Positions 11,745-22,709 of a stretch of 64,000 bases of DNA are shown here, piece by piece. The notes beneath the pieces were generated by a model. That model was not told where the DNA came from. It made no database searches and was given only the letters and a program-made list of their open reading frames with translations. The stretch is from Anarhynchus alexandrinus (lineage: Eukaryota > Chordata > Aves > Charadriiformes > Charadriidae). The stretch is taken from positions 517,015 to 581,014 of the forward strand of contig VUYV01000230.1 in NCBI GenBank assembly GCA_008711295.1. The letters run 5' to 3'. Positions within the stretch are counted from its first letter, which is position 1. Each line of letters begins with the position of its first letter. A program made the position numbers and the translations under genes.

Positions 11745-14592
11745 GCAGTTTAACGTGAAAATAAGGCTTAGAAAATGGCAGCGGCAGCTTTAGTGGTGGG
11801 CGTTTAGGAAGACGAGATTTATCCAGCTCTTAAAACAACTGATTGGGAGTTATTTCTAAAATAGGGATGGTGCTCTGTCTGCTTTTCTCAAGTGTCTGAA
11901 GAAGAGTGGTGGCAAAGAGTCTGTCTCAACCAGCTGGGTCGGGAAAGGTTGGGACACCCCCAACAGACACCGCCTCCCAGGATGGCTCTGAGGATGACAG
12001 TGTTTGTCCCTTCTGCTTAGGCTCTCTGCCCAAGCCTCACCTCAGCTGCGTCAGTATTTCTTCAGATCTGGGGCTGTAAGAGAAGAAGCGATTTAGTAAA
12101 TTAGGAAGGAATGGAAGAAAAAGTAAGGGGATCTTGGAGGGACACCGGTCTAAAGATAGAAGCTGTTGGAGCTGGTGCAGCTACTGAAGTGCCTATTTAA
12201 TTTCTTCATGACAAATTTAGCAGCTTAAATTTTGGAACCTCCATTTCTTTTGTAGACTGGAAATAATGCCTGAGCTCTTGTATGCCCTTTGCTTTGGGAC
12301 GCTGGAGCAAAGATATACCCAGGCATTGTCCCAGTGCAGTGGGAAGAACCCACTATCATGACTATTACATTTCCTCCGGGGACTGTGTACCTAATGCCAA
12401 GTGAAACTGCACTGAAACCTTTAAAATCACCATCCCTTTCCTGAAACAGACTCTGCTCAGGGTTGAGCCAACTGGCTAAATCTATATTCACTGGCAGCCG
12501 TGGCAGCAAACTCAGAAGTACGGGACTAAATATATCGCAGCCCTGCAGCCTCCTTCCAGAGCAGGGAGGAAAAAAATAAATAAGAAGATGGAATGAATGA
12601 AGGGCCTGAGCGTTCCCAAAAGTCATTGCTTCTCGCATTATGAAATATAGATGACATTTATGAGTCTAATACCAATATTGATGTTTGCAGAGACATTTGT
12701 TCAGTGCTTGAAGTAAATACCTTCCCGATCGATATAAATAAATGCAGCTGAGTTTTTGTTGTGTGTAGGTTTTATATTTGGAGAAGTATTGGAAATGCCT
12801 TTTCTTTTTTTATTTCTTGCCTCCTTAAAAAGTTTAAGATATTGAATCATGAATGGACCATGGGAGGGGCAGATGACGGGTGAGACAAAGACAGGATCCA
12901 TTAGTTGCAAAGATTTTATTGAACATCCTGGGATTTTTTTTTTNCCCCCCCCAAATTATTTCCATAGATCAAAACAGTTAAGCTCACAATAGGGAAAATA
13001 TGGGTTGGGTCTTGAGTATGATTTGATTTAGAAAAACTAAAATGTGAGATCTCCTGAGCTAGGCTGAAAAAATCTACCATCTTCTTGTTGCACAAAGGAG
13101 TGGTCCCTTTCCTACAAGCTCTTATTCCTTGGGTATTCCTCGACTCAGCTCACTGAACGGGCAGAAAAACAACCCAGTAATACGAAAAGCAAGGGAATAA
13201 AGGAGAGCGAGGAACAGTCTGGTCTTATTTGGAGACAGACAGATGTTGTGGCTTAACCTTGGATGGAGCCTTGGTGTAATGGTAAAGACACCAGCGGAGC
13301 TGCTAATTCCTCGCGCAAACCTGATCTCCTCCAAAGCAATCTCTGGGATTTCTGGCGAAGGCTCTGGAAGGTTGTTTGAAAAAGTCAAGACTGTTGTATT
13401 AACACTCGGTATTTGTGTGGGCTCAAATGTGAGGATCCTGACTACGAAATGGGGCAAAGCTCAGATGCAGAACCTGGGCCGCAGCTGCTCGCTGGGTGGA
13501 ATGACCGTGCCTGTGATTATTGCTTGAGGGACACCAAATGGGAATTTGGACAGAACAGGGGAAATAAAACACCGTTTGCTCGCGTAAACCGGCCACGCAG
13601 CTTCCCCGAGGTGCTGGCAGGGTGGACAGGGCTTCATTTTTCAAACTCTACCCTGGAAGAGCCCTTAAAATAAAACTGGACTTTCTTGCTAAATCAGCAA
13701 AAAAGCTGAGCCTATTTCTGCTGACTTTGAGATCAGTTATTCGAGAGGTGTGGTTCATGTTTAGATTGCTAAGACCTTTTTTTCAGGTTAGTTTTAAGCT
13801 TGAATTTAACTTGTCCTAATAGGAGAGGACTAAACGAGACCAGGCTGTTTCGGTACAGCTCAGCCTCGTCTGAGTCAGTACATTTATCATCTGTAGCTGT
13901 CGTGCAGGGAGACTTGTGTGCCGAGGAGTCTTGGAATGAGAAATTGGATCCGGGGTTATTTTACATGCAGTTCTTGTTTGCCAGAAAGCTGGTCTTACAT
14001 GACCAGCATATTTGTATTAAAGATAATAAAAGGTCATCAGAAACCCGGCAGTCTCTTTCTTGGTCTGAGCTTCGTCTTCCATTTGGTACGGAAAATGCCT
14101 TAAGTAGCACTACCAAGATCAGGGGATTTTGAAACAATCACACAGGGAGATTGAGAGCATGAAAAAGCAGCGATGTTTGCAGAGTCTATTGTACTTTCTT
14201 ATTAATGGAGATTTAACGAGTGGAAAAAATCTATAGTTTTCAGAACCCGCAGTAGCCAGGGCTTTCCAGGCAGGGAGAAACAGCATATCCTACCCTTTAG
14301 GTTTATAATGTAAAGATTAATCAAATGCATAATCCTTGCTGTTTCCTTTGTATCGCGGTTTTAATGTCTGCATATTGTTAGTCTTGTAAAAGGGCTTGAC
14401 TTTGTAATGGCAGAAGAAAGAGGCTGGAAGGACTCTTTGATCATAAAAGTCTCCAAACAGCATACGACTGCTCTGCAACTCCTGGCAGGGGATCCTGAGC
14501 GCTTTCTTTGCTTATTATTTTTCTCTTTTTTTTTTTTTTCCTTTTGCAAAGAGAACCATTTTTCATGTCCACTGTGATGGTGCTCGACTGAC

Positions 14593-14778
14593 ATTTAGCG
14601 ACAGGCTGCGGGTGAAGTAGGGCTTCACGATGGAGCGGCCACCAGCCAGCGGCTCTGCTCGGTCCCCGTCTTCCCCAGCGCGGTCCTCTTCCTTCTCCTC
14701 CCTGGTGGCAGCAGCCGAATCAAAGCTCCTCGATTTCAACAGCGAGAGCAGCTCACGTATTACTTTCTCCGAGGGGAC
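14593..14778 (-). other. Possible 62-codon exon in CpG-rich patch
   Basis: On the minus strand a 186-base frame is flanked upstream by a CAG acceptor (14779-14781) and downstream by GTCAGT, a fair donor (14587-14592). It starts and ends in phase 0. The peptide begins VPSEKVIRELLSLLKSRSFD, a likely amphipathic helix, continues with an acidic/basic stretch (REEKEEDRAGEDGDR) and ends IVKPYFTRSLSLN. Third codon positions in the last third are almost all G or C. The plus strand is also open here (a Ser-rich frame from 14630), so strand choice is uncertain. No family is recognised. Confidence 0.2.
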
Positions 14779-17700
14779 CTGTGGAGCCAGTGCTGCTGCG
14801 GGAGAGTCTGACCTACGAGCTAGAGTCAGCTCATCTGCCGGGGCCGCACGTGGAGCCGTTTGCTTCGGTCTCATGCCTGCGGGCAGCTCGCTAAGGGCTG
14901 ACCTACAGACCTCCTGCTACAACAGATTAATTGATTTTAAAGCCAGCAAGAATCGCGGTGATTGTCTTGTAGGTTTTCTACTGGGGCAATCGAATCTCTC
15001 ACTCTACGATGCGCTTATAACATCCTCGTAGCCATAGAAACTGGGGGAATTTATAGGCACCACACGGTTTCTTTGGCTAAGTCTGTATCGGTAAATAACA
15101 CTGTGCCAGGGAACGTTTTTGGGTACCGAAACGTGCTCGTCCTCACGGGGACGTCGTTGGCGTGCTCCCTGGCACGGCACCCTCCCCGCGTCCTGGGCAC
15201 TGCTGAGAGGTACATGAGCCAAGCTTTGCTGGCAACGGGCAGATTGCAGGAGGGAATTCAGCAGCGTCGGTTTGGTAACGAGCTCATCGGCGCGAGGAGG
15301 AGACTTGGTCTGTTCCCGGCTGGTGCAGAGGGTGCACCGTGCTGACATCCCGCAAAATTCCGTCTCACAACACGGCAGTCTTCAGTAGTTTGGCACTGAC
15401 ATTAGCGGGACAAGAATGTGTACTCTTCAGCAGATGGTCATCCTTAGAGAAACTCTACTCGATTTTGGGGCTATTAGTCCACTTGTAGAACATACCACTG
15501 CAAAGGTCTAGTTTCAAATATCTCCACATGCAAATAGGCTGTCTAAGGGGAGGAGGCTTTGATTTTTTGGGGGGGAAGAAAAGATTTATAGCTTAAGACT
15601 AAAATGATGCTTATCATTAAAGTGAGTTTGAGCTCAAACCCAAGCCAGAGTAGGAAGACCCCGACTGAACCTGAAACTTTTGAAATGGAAAATCGGGTTT
15701 CAGATTTCCCTGTATATTTCTGGAAAAGGCACCCGCTTCTCTTCTGTTCTTCAATATCCACCAGAAAACCCTGAAGTCAAAACCCAAATAACAAAAAGGC
15801 AAAATTCTCCAGTGAAAGAAGGGGTAGGAGTGAGCATCTTACAAGCGGCTCTATTCAAAACAAAGAGGGTTTTTTGCTACTTGATCACAAAAAAGATGTG
15901 AAAAAAAATTAAGGGCTGTAGATATTTTTTATGATCACATAACTCAAGAAGAGCTGATTAAGTTCTTCTGAAACGCAGAAAACATCTGAGAAATGTCAAA
16001 CCAATAAAGGTATTTCTGGTGTGACTGTTTTAAGCGACTGACAACAAAGGTTTAGTACAGAAACGCCGTCTCGGTGGTGCGATGCATCACCACATTGACA
16101 AGGCAAGGGAAATATTAAAAGACAATAACTAGTTAGCTGATTCTTCCACGACTGTCAGTCGTTTGGACACGTGTATCTCCCTACCTGAGATGCCAGAAAG
16201 AGAAATAATTGAACTACCGAGAATCGGTGGATTTTTAATTTGGGGAGTAGGAGAAAAAAAATAATAACATCACCCAGTGGAGGAGAAAGCAGTTTTCTCC
16301 TTTCTCCCGATACAAATCTTCATGTGTACACAAGCAATCCGCCCCGAGTCAACAGGATTTCTTGTTTGTACAAGCGCTGTGCTCAGCAATCATCCTGCTC
16401 GAGGCTCGCCCAGGGGGAGCAGGCAGAGCTGCAGCTGCCACCGCACGGCTGCTCGCCCTCGGCCGGCTCCGAAGCTTAGCCTGGGCGGCAGGCTAAGCCG
16501 AATTGCTGAAATTGCTCCATGAGAATGGGACATCTTTCTGAAAGCTGCATCGTAGCGTGCTGTCTGGAGGGCACCCTTCGGAGCAGCCGATGAGCACAGG
16601 AGAAGAAGTCGGGCATTTTTGAAAAAAGGGAAAATTTTTCCATCCAAAATTGTTAACTCTTTGAAAACACGTTTGGGTTTTTTTGTCTTTCTCCTTCAAG
16701 TGCATCATTTTACATAACCACTCCTCAAAGCCAGACCGGCATTTCTGCATCCAAAATAAAACAGCTGAACTAGCGTGGTGGTTAGACGCTTTGCTTTCCC
16801 CCGGGCACACCCGGGCTCTGCCTCTGTCGGTACCTTGGACGTCCCTGGAAGATTCTCCAGCGTTGAGACGGGGCGTTACGAGGGCGGTATGCCAGGGGAC
16901 ATCACCGCCCTCCCATCAGGGAGGCAGAATGCAAACTGCCCTGCGAGCATCGTCCCGGGGCTGTCCCGTCTGCCCGTCCCCGCTTCTGGATTTCTTGGGA
17001 GAGTGCCAGTGGCCACGGGCCCAAAGCTTGCGAAGCTTCAGACGGTTTGGCAGTCCCTAGAAATATTTGAACTCTGCTAATGCAGATGTGAAATTAGGAT
17101 CTAAGTAAAAGCAGAGTTTGAATGCACGCTTCTTGCAGCGCAGGTAGGAAGTGCTAATTAGCTATTTCTCAGGAAGGCGGGGAGGGAGGGGATGCTCTGT
17201 TTCTACTTATCATTGTTTTCTTCCTTTATTTTAATTTAAAAATGTCTTAAAAGTTGTGGCCACATCGTATCTCCAGCTGTGTTCTTCTATGACTTTTTGT
17301 CCTTGATCCACTGCTGTCCCTCAGTTAATCAACATGATTTATATACTTCAGAGGCAGAAGTCATCTCATCCTAAAATAGAGGGTTATCTTTGATTAGGTG
17401 ACTTTGAAAGTGACTTTTTTGACCTTCTGGATAAAATGTTTCTCCATGTCCTCAAAGCCCAGCCCAGTCGTGCTCCAGTGCTGGGACATTAACACATAGG
17501 AGATCAGAGGCCTTTCGGATCAGTGCAAAGCTGGATGTGTCTCTCCCGAGGGAATTGCTTTTCCCTCTTGGACCAAGCTCTGTTTGATTGCACCTTCTGG
17601 TTTTCCAGATCAGCCTCACAAAGTGCTAAGCGCTTCGCTTCCCGCACAGAGAGAGGAGGGGAAGGATAAACTCTGTGACAGCATCAGGCTTTGCAATAAC

Positions 17701-18716
17701 AAACCACCAGCATTTGCTGCAGTCGGGATAGCAGAGAGGAGGTTTTGAGAGCTCAGCCACTGGAGGCCACTTCTCAACATTTTGCATCTCAGGGCTGAAA
17801 TACAGATTTTGTCTTCTGAATTTCAATAACGGCCTCTCGGGAGCAGAACAGCAGCTTTGGCAGAGACGCGCTTTCCACCTGCTCCCAACAAAACGCTGCC
17901 AACAGCCAAGCTGGTGTGGAGAGCACAGCTCTTCTGGATGTCTGCAGGACACGCTGCCTTGGCCCGAAGCGTTAGCTCGGAGCGTGACCGGTTGGGTTCG
18001 CACATAGGATCCCTCTTTTGCCCACAGGCTGGCACAGAATCTGCTCTCTTCTGTGCCATTAAAAAGCAAGGTCAGTCTCTTCAAGTGGCCCCGCTGATGT
18101 TGTGATCTGCAGGCTCATACTCCTTGGGGATCGTTTTTACTTGCTTGCCATTAGGCGTTTGCTGAATCCAGATGTTCAGCAATCCTACAAATTCATCAGC
18201 CCATTAACTGTAGTAAATTCTGACCCAGTAATTTCTTATTTCTTTGACCCAAGCTCAGAAACAGGCATTTGAAAACCACCCTGATCCTTATGGCCGTTCC
18301 TGAGGATGAATACCCTTCCTGTGGTTGTGGTGCAAATAATGGGGCATCCCTGTACAGGAACACAAATGAGAGGTACCAAAACTGATAACTTTAACAAAAA
18401 TGTGGAGATGTGTGTTGTGCTGCCATGTAGATCTGTCTTTGCCCATAAATATCCAGTGAGGAGGGCCAGGGGCTGGGGCTAAGCTCTTTCTCCTGGTGCC
18501 TGGGCATGGAAGCAGGACATGGGTACAGACCGAGATCTGCTTAATAAATTGCATAGACAGAGCAAAAATGTGAGTTTTGTGGTGCGTCGCTCCATGGGGA
18601 AACCCACAGAGAAGGTTGGAGATGGCCCTGCTAAGCTTGGCTCAGCCAGGATGGTATCATGATGTTGGGAAGTCAGCGATGGGACGAAGGGTAAAGTTGA
18701 TCATAACAGTCATTAA

Positions 18717-18790
18717 AATCATAGAAAATCTTGGCTGGAAGGGACCTGCCTTGCCAAAGAAAGGAGCATCCAGGTTGCTCCTTCCTGAGA
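18717..18790 (-). mobile_element. Degenerate CR1 3' end
   Basis: AAATCATAGAAAATCTTGGC followed by TGGAAGGGACCT is a worn version of the CR1 minus-strand tail (AATCATAGAATGGTTTGGGTTGGAAGGGACC). Further homology fades quickly. It is likely an older copy next to the LTR at 18831. Confidence 0.45.
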
Positions 18791-18830
18791 GCATGTCTCA
18801 CCATTCTGCACAACTCCAGTAATGGCGTTG

Positions 18831-19743
18831 TGTCATGGTTTAATCCCAGCCGGCAGCTGGGACCACGCAGCCACTCGCTCACTCCCCCCGCTGGGATGGG
18901 GGAGACAATCAGAACAGTAAAACTGAGAAAACTCGTGGGTTGAGATAAAGACAGTTTAATCATAGAATCATAGAATGGTTTAGGTTGGAAGGGACCTTAA
19001 AGACCATCTCGTTCCACCCCCCTGCCCTGGGCAGGGACACCTCCCACCAGCCCAGGTTGCTCCAAGCCCCGTCCAACCTGGCCTTGAACACCTCCAGGGA
19101 TGGGGCAGCCACAGCTTCTCTGGGCAACCTGCGCCAGGGGCTCACCACCCTCACAGGCAAGAGTTTCTTCCTAACATCTCATCTAAATCTCCCTTCTTCC
19201 AGTTTGAAGCCATTCGCCCTCGTCCTATCACTCCATGCCCTTGTAAAAAGTCCCTCCCCAGCTCTCCTGGAGCCCCTTTAGGGACTGGAAAGCCACAATA
19301 AGTAAAGCAAAAGCCGTGCACGCAAGCAAAGCAAAACAAGGACTTCATTCCCTGCTCCCCGTGGGCAGGCGGGTGGTCAGCCACCCCCAGGACAGCCGGG
19401 CTCCATCACGCATAACGGTGACTGGGGAGGACAAACGCCATCACTCCAAACGTCTTCCCCTTCCTTCTTCTTCCCCAGCTTTATGTGCTGAGTGTGATGT
19501 TGTAGGGTATGGAACACCCCTGTGGTCCATTGGGGTCAGCTCTCCCGGCTGTGTCCCCTCCCAACTCCTCGTGCCCCCAGCCCTCGCTGGTGGGTGGTGT
19601 GGGGAGCAGCAAAGGCCTTGAGAGCTCAGCAACAACCAAACCCACCAGTGCGCTAGCAACACTTTCCCATCCCAAATCCGAAACGGGGCACTGTACCAGC
19701 TGCCAGTAAGAAAGTTAACTCTATCCCACCTGAAACTGTGACA
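18831..19743 (-). mobile_element. Solo ERV LTR, interrupted by a CR1
   Basis: The segment starts TGTCATGGTTTAATCCCAGC and ends ACTGTGACA, the TG...CA termini of a retroviral LTR. It matches a bird LTR type recalled from many neoavian genomes. It reads on the minus strand: a CATAAAG TATA-like box lies at 19479-19485 and an ATTAAA poly(A)-like signal at 18955-18960. Flanking 5-mers are CGTTG (18826-18830) and CGTTA (19744-19748), a 4-of-5 match consistent with a 5-bp target duplication as in ERVL-type elements. No gag, pol or env lies next to it, so it is a solo LTR left by recombination. A CR1 at 18961-19301 splits it. Confidence 0.85.
18961..19301 (-). mobile_element. CR1 LINE nested inside the LTR
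   Basis: A 5'-truncated CR1 of about 340 bases has its tail (CATAGAATCATAGAATGG) abutting the LTR's TTTAAT. Its truncated 5' end meets the LTR sequence AAGTAAAGCAAAAGCC. The LTR continues on both sides, so this insertion is later. It lies in the same orientation as the LTR, immediately downstream of the putative ATTAAA poly(A) signal when read along the LTR's U3-to-U5 sense. Confidence 0.95.
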
Positions 19744-21872
19744 CGTTACTCCACCTTTGCCAGGCAGTTTATTTCGGAATTTAATTGGCCTCATTGCAAA
19801 AATGTTTTCCCCAAAGTCTAACCAAAATGTCCCTTGTTAGAAATTAAGCCAACTGCTGTAATGTATTGCTTCATCGAGGCAAAAGCGGGCAGATTGCTCT
19901 CTGTGCAATGCCTTTTCCTACAGCTCTGTGCCGGTACAGTATTGAACACAACAGGGACTTAATCCTGGTTGATCCTTAGGCATTCTTGTAATAAACATGA
20001 TTAATAACAAGATAACAAATTCCTTTTGTTGCTTTCCTCTGGCAAAAATAAGTCAAAGCACAGCAATGAAAAGATTTTTGTAGCTCTCGGAGAATCAGGG
20101 TACTGACTGTGGCTAGTTGTAGGCAAACAGGCAGCCACGGGCTGACAATATGCAGCAGTGGATTCTTGGGCTCAGAAATGATGAAATGTCCCTTTTTCTA
20201 TCAAGAAAAACCATAGAAAATATCCTCAAGCAGAGACTGCCCTCAGGCTTGAAAAGAGAAGGATTGGTTTCTGCTCTCTGCACTTTTCTTAGGAGTATGA
20301 AAAGCTGAAATCCCAAATTCATGGTTGACTTACTACTCTCCTTTTCTTCACGTTTCTCATTTGCTTGCCAGGTTTTGGAATACAAAGGGAAATCCATGAA
20401 TATAAACCTCTCCAAAATCCCACAAACCCTCCAGAAAATAGATAAACACAAATGAGCTCCCTTCCAGCCCAACTGGGGTCTCTATTAGCACCTAAATGCA
20501 GTTCTGTCGTTCCCATTCTCGGAGCACTGCACATCTATTTACTGCTCCATTGTAGTCATCCTGTATCTTCTCCCACATGCGCTAATGCATTTTGTTACTT
20601 CTGAAAAGAAGGAAATCAAATATTTGCCTGACGTAAATCAGGATAAAGGAGTGATTTACAAAGAGCGCGTTTCCTTCCGGAAATCATGAACTGGGTGTTG
20701 CAGAACGGAGCGAGCGGTTTCTGCGCACGGATGTGTAATCTCCATCATGGAAATAACCTGTAATTCAGATAACCCATCTATTTAGGAAGGATTGTGAAGC
20801 ATCTAAGAGCGTCCTCTGTTACAGCCCAGCCTTTCCATCACTGGACCCCAGGCACAGCCAATTCCTGTTAATTTTTCTTCTTTCTGCATAAATAAATCCA
20901 GTTTGGATAGTGGCTGGGAGAGTCCTTTAAGGCCATGGGTGGAGAGGATCTTGACCTCCCTGGAGATTGTGGTGTCTTCAGAACAAGCATCCCGGAGCTG
21001 TTCTTCGTACAGAAGCTCCTAATAACAAAACCGATGGAGAATGAGATGTGTGATGGATGTGACCTACTGGGAGCACAAGGCTGGTCCTGGAACAGTCAGA
21101 AGCAGGAGGTTTGCTGTGATTTTAACCTCCCTGAACTTCCCAGGGTGTCGGCAATCCCTTCTGGGTTGAGCCAGAGCTTGGCTAATCTTTCAGTTTAAGC
21201 TTATTGCATTCTGATTCGAAAACAAAATCCTCCAGAAGGCAAAGATCTGGAGGGAAGAAGTTCTCCCCAGGCAGAAATCTGCAGCGGCAGGTTTTTACAC
21301 TCGTCAGCGGTGAATCACTGCCTGCTCCGCGTGTGCGGAGCTTCGGTGGCGTGGCCGGGGCTGGCAGCTGGTTCCCGTCCCCGTCTGTAGCGCTGCTGAC
21401 GGGTGAAATGATGCACGCCGTGTCTGAAGGGGTTGCCAACTTCGGGATGGGGTTATGTTAAAAAAAGCAGGCAGTCACGACAAGGTTTGGGTCATTCCTC
21501 TGGTTCCAAAGGCGTTTCCTGACTGTTTAATTATTCAGGAATAATTTTTGCCAAGATCAGGGCTCAGATTCGCTGCCTGCTCTCCCTGCCCCGTCTGCTC
21601 CCTGGGGTCTCTCTTTGGATTCGTGGGGTACAGGTCCCCTCTGGGGGTTAATCATTCTTTTGCTTCCAGATTTCCTCCTTGCCCAATGTTTTCTCTGTCT
21701 TTTCCATGTGTTTGGGAGCAGCAGATAGAGGTGGATGCTGAGGATGTTAAAATTAGGGACTGAGCAATAACTGAGGGACACACGGTGCTGCCCAGCCCCC
21801 CAAGCCCATCTATCTCTATTCTCCTCTGACTGAAGCCAGCTCCAGAAGATGAAATAAATACATCTCAGTGAG
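19744..21872. other. Unique sequence, no gene recognised
   Basis: No repeat or gene is recognised. The sequence is moderately AT-rich with ordinary mixed composition. Reading frames are short (up to about 119 codons) and lack recognisable motifs. Confidence 0.6.
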
Positions 21873-22230
21873 TAGAACTGTAGAATCCTTTTGGTTGGAA
21901 GAGACCTTTAGATCATCAAGTCCAACCATCAACCCAACACTGCCAAGTTACCGCTAACCCATGTCCCTCAGCACCACGTCTGCCCATCTGTTAAATCCCT
22001 CCAGGGATGGTGACTCCACCACTGCCCTGGGCAGCCTCTTCCAGTGCTTGACAGCCCTTTGGGTGAAGGAATTTTTCCCAATATCCAATCTAAACCTCCC
22101 CTGGCGCAACTTGAGGCTGTTTCTTCTTGTCCTGTTGCCTGTTCCTTGGGAGAGGACACTGACCCCTTCCTTTCAGGGAGCTGTAGAGAGCGATGAGGTC
22201 TCCCCTCAGCCTCCTTTTCTCCAGCCTCAA
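21873..22230 (-). mobile_element. CR1 LINE of a more diverged subfamily
   Basis: The tail (GTAGAATCCTTTTGGTTGGA) leads into CR1 3' UTR and ORF2 sequence. The version here (CAAGTCCAACCATCAACCCA, then GCCAAGTTACC) differs from the main subfamily in the window. It ends 5'-ward at the block CCTCCTTTTCTCCAGCC. Subfamily differences suggest an insertion period separate from the RPHLEYC-type copies. Confidence 0.9.
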
Positions 22231-22605
22231 CTAGTGGCTCTGGGTGGCGAGTGCAGGGAAAGAAGGTTGGGTGGGGGCTACTTGGAAGGGGTATCAGAGC
22301 AGAGGAGGTGGAAGGGGGCCGGTACTCGCGTAGGGCAGGGTTGGGGGTAACACATGTGCGCTGTGGCGTGCCTCGACCCGCTGCGAGGGTGTGAGGTTGC
22401 ACCTCCCGTGCTGAGCATGACCGCCGTCCCCCTGAGCCGGCAGCCCCAAAGCCGTGGCAGTTCTGCTGCTTTTGGCACAATTATTCATGGTGCGGCACAG
22501 AGCAGCTACGACACCAAAACTCACACCGCTCTGGTTAGGCAAGAGCAAGCCTGGCGCTGCGGAGCCGCGGGGGGTGAGCGAAAGGCAGCGCAAGGGGAGG
22601 ATGTG

Positions 22606-22709
22606 AGCAACCTGGGCTGGGGGGAGGTGTCCCTGCCCAGGGCAGGGGGTTGGAACTGGATGGTCTTTAAGGTCCCTTCCAACCCAAACCATTCTGTGAT
22701 TCTGTGATT
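22606..22709 (+). mobile_element. Short CR1 3' end
   Basis: About 104 bases from GCAACCTGGGCTGGGGGGAG through GGTCCCTTCCAACCCAAACC to two ATTCTGTGAT tail words. It is strongly 5'-truncated, with only the 3' UTR and the last codons retained. Confidence 0.93.

Larger units (their letters stand above)
7561..18716. other. Mostly unique sequence, few old fragments
   Basis: No confident gene is recognised. The stretch holds a G-quadruplex motif at 8576-8601, an AT-rich enhancer-like block at 8325-8490, an exon-like frame at 9172-9668, MIR-like fragments near 10.57 and 10.84 kb and a CR1 scrap at 11692. It also has N positions at 11721 and 12944, a T10-N-C8 homopolymer junction at about 12935-12952 and a CpG-rich exon-like patch at 14.6-14.9 kb. 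Confidence 0.55.

Noticed and set aside
17610..17640. CTCACAAAGTGCTAAGCGCTT as a MIR-like fragment
   Set aside because: Only one short block resembles MIR and the flanks do not follow. Likely coincidence.
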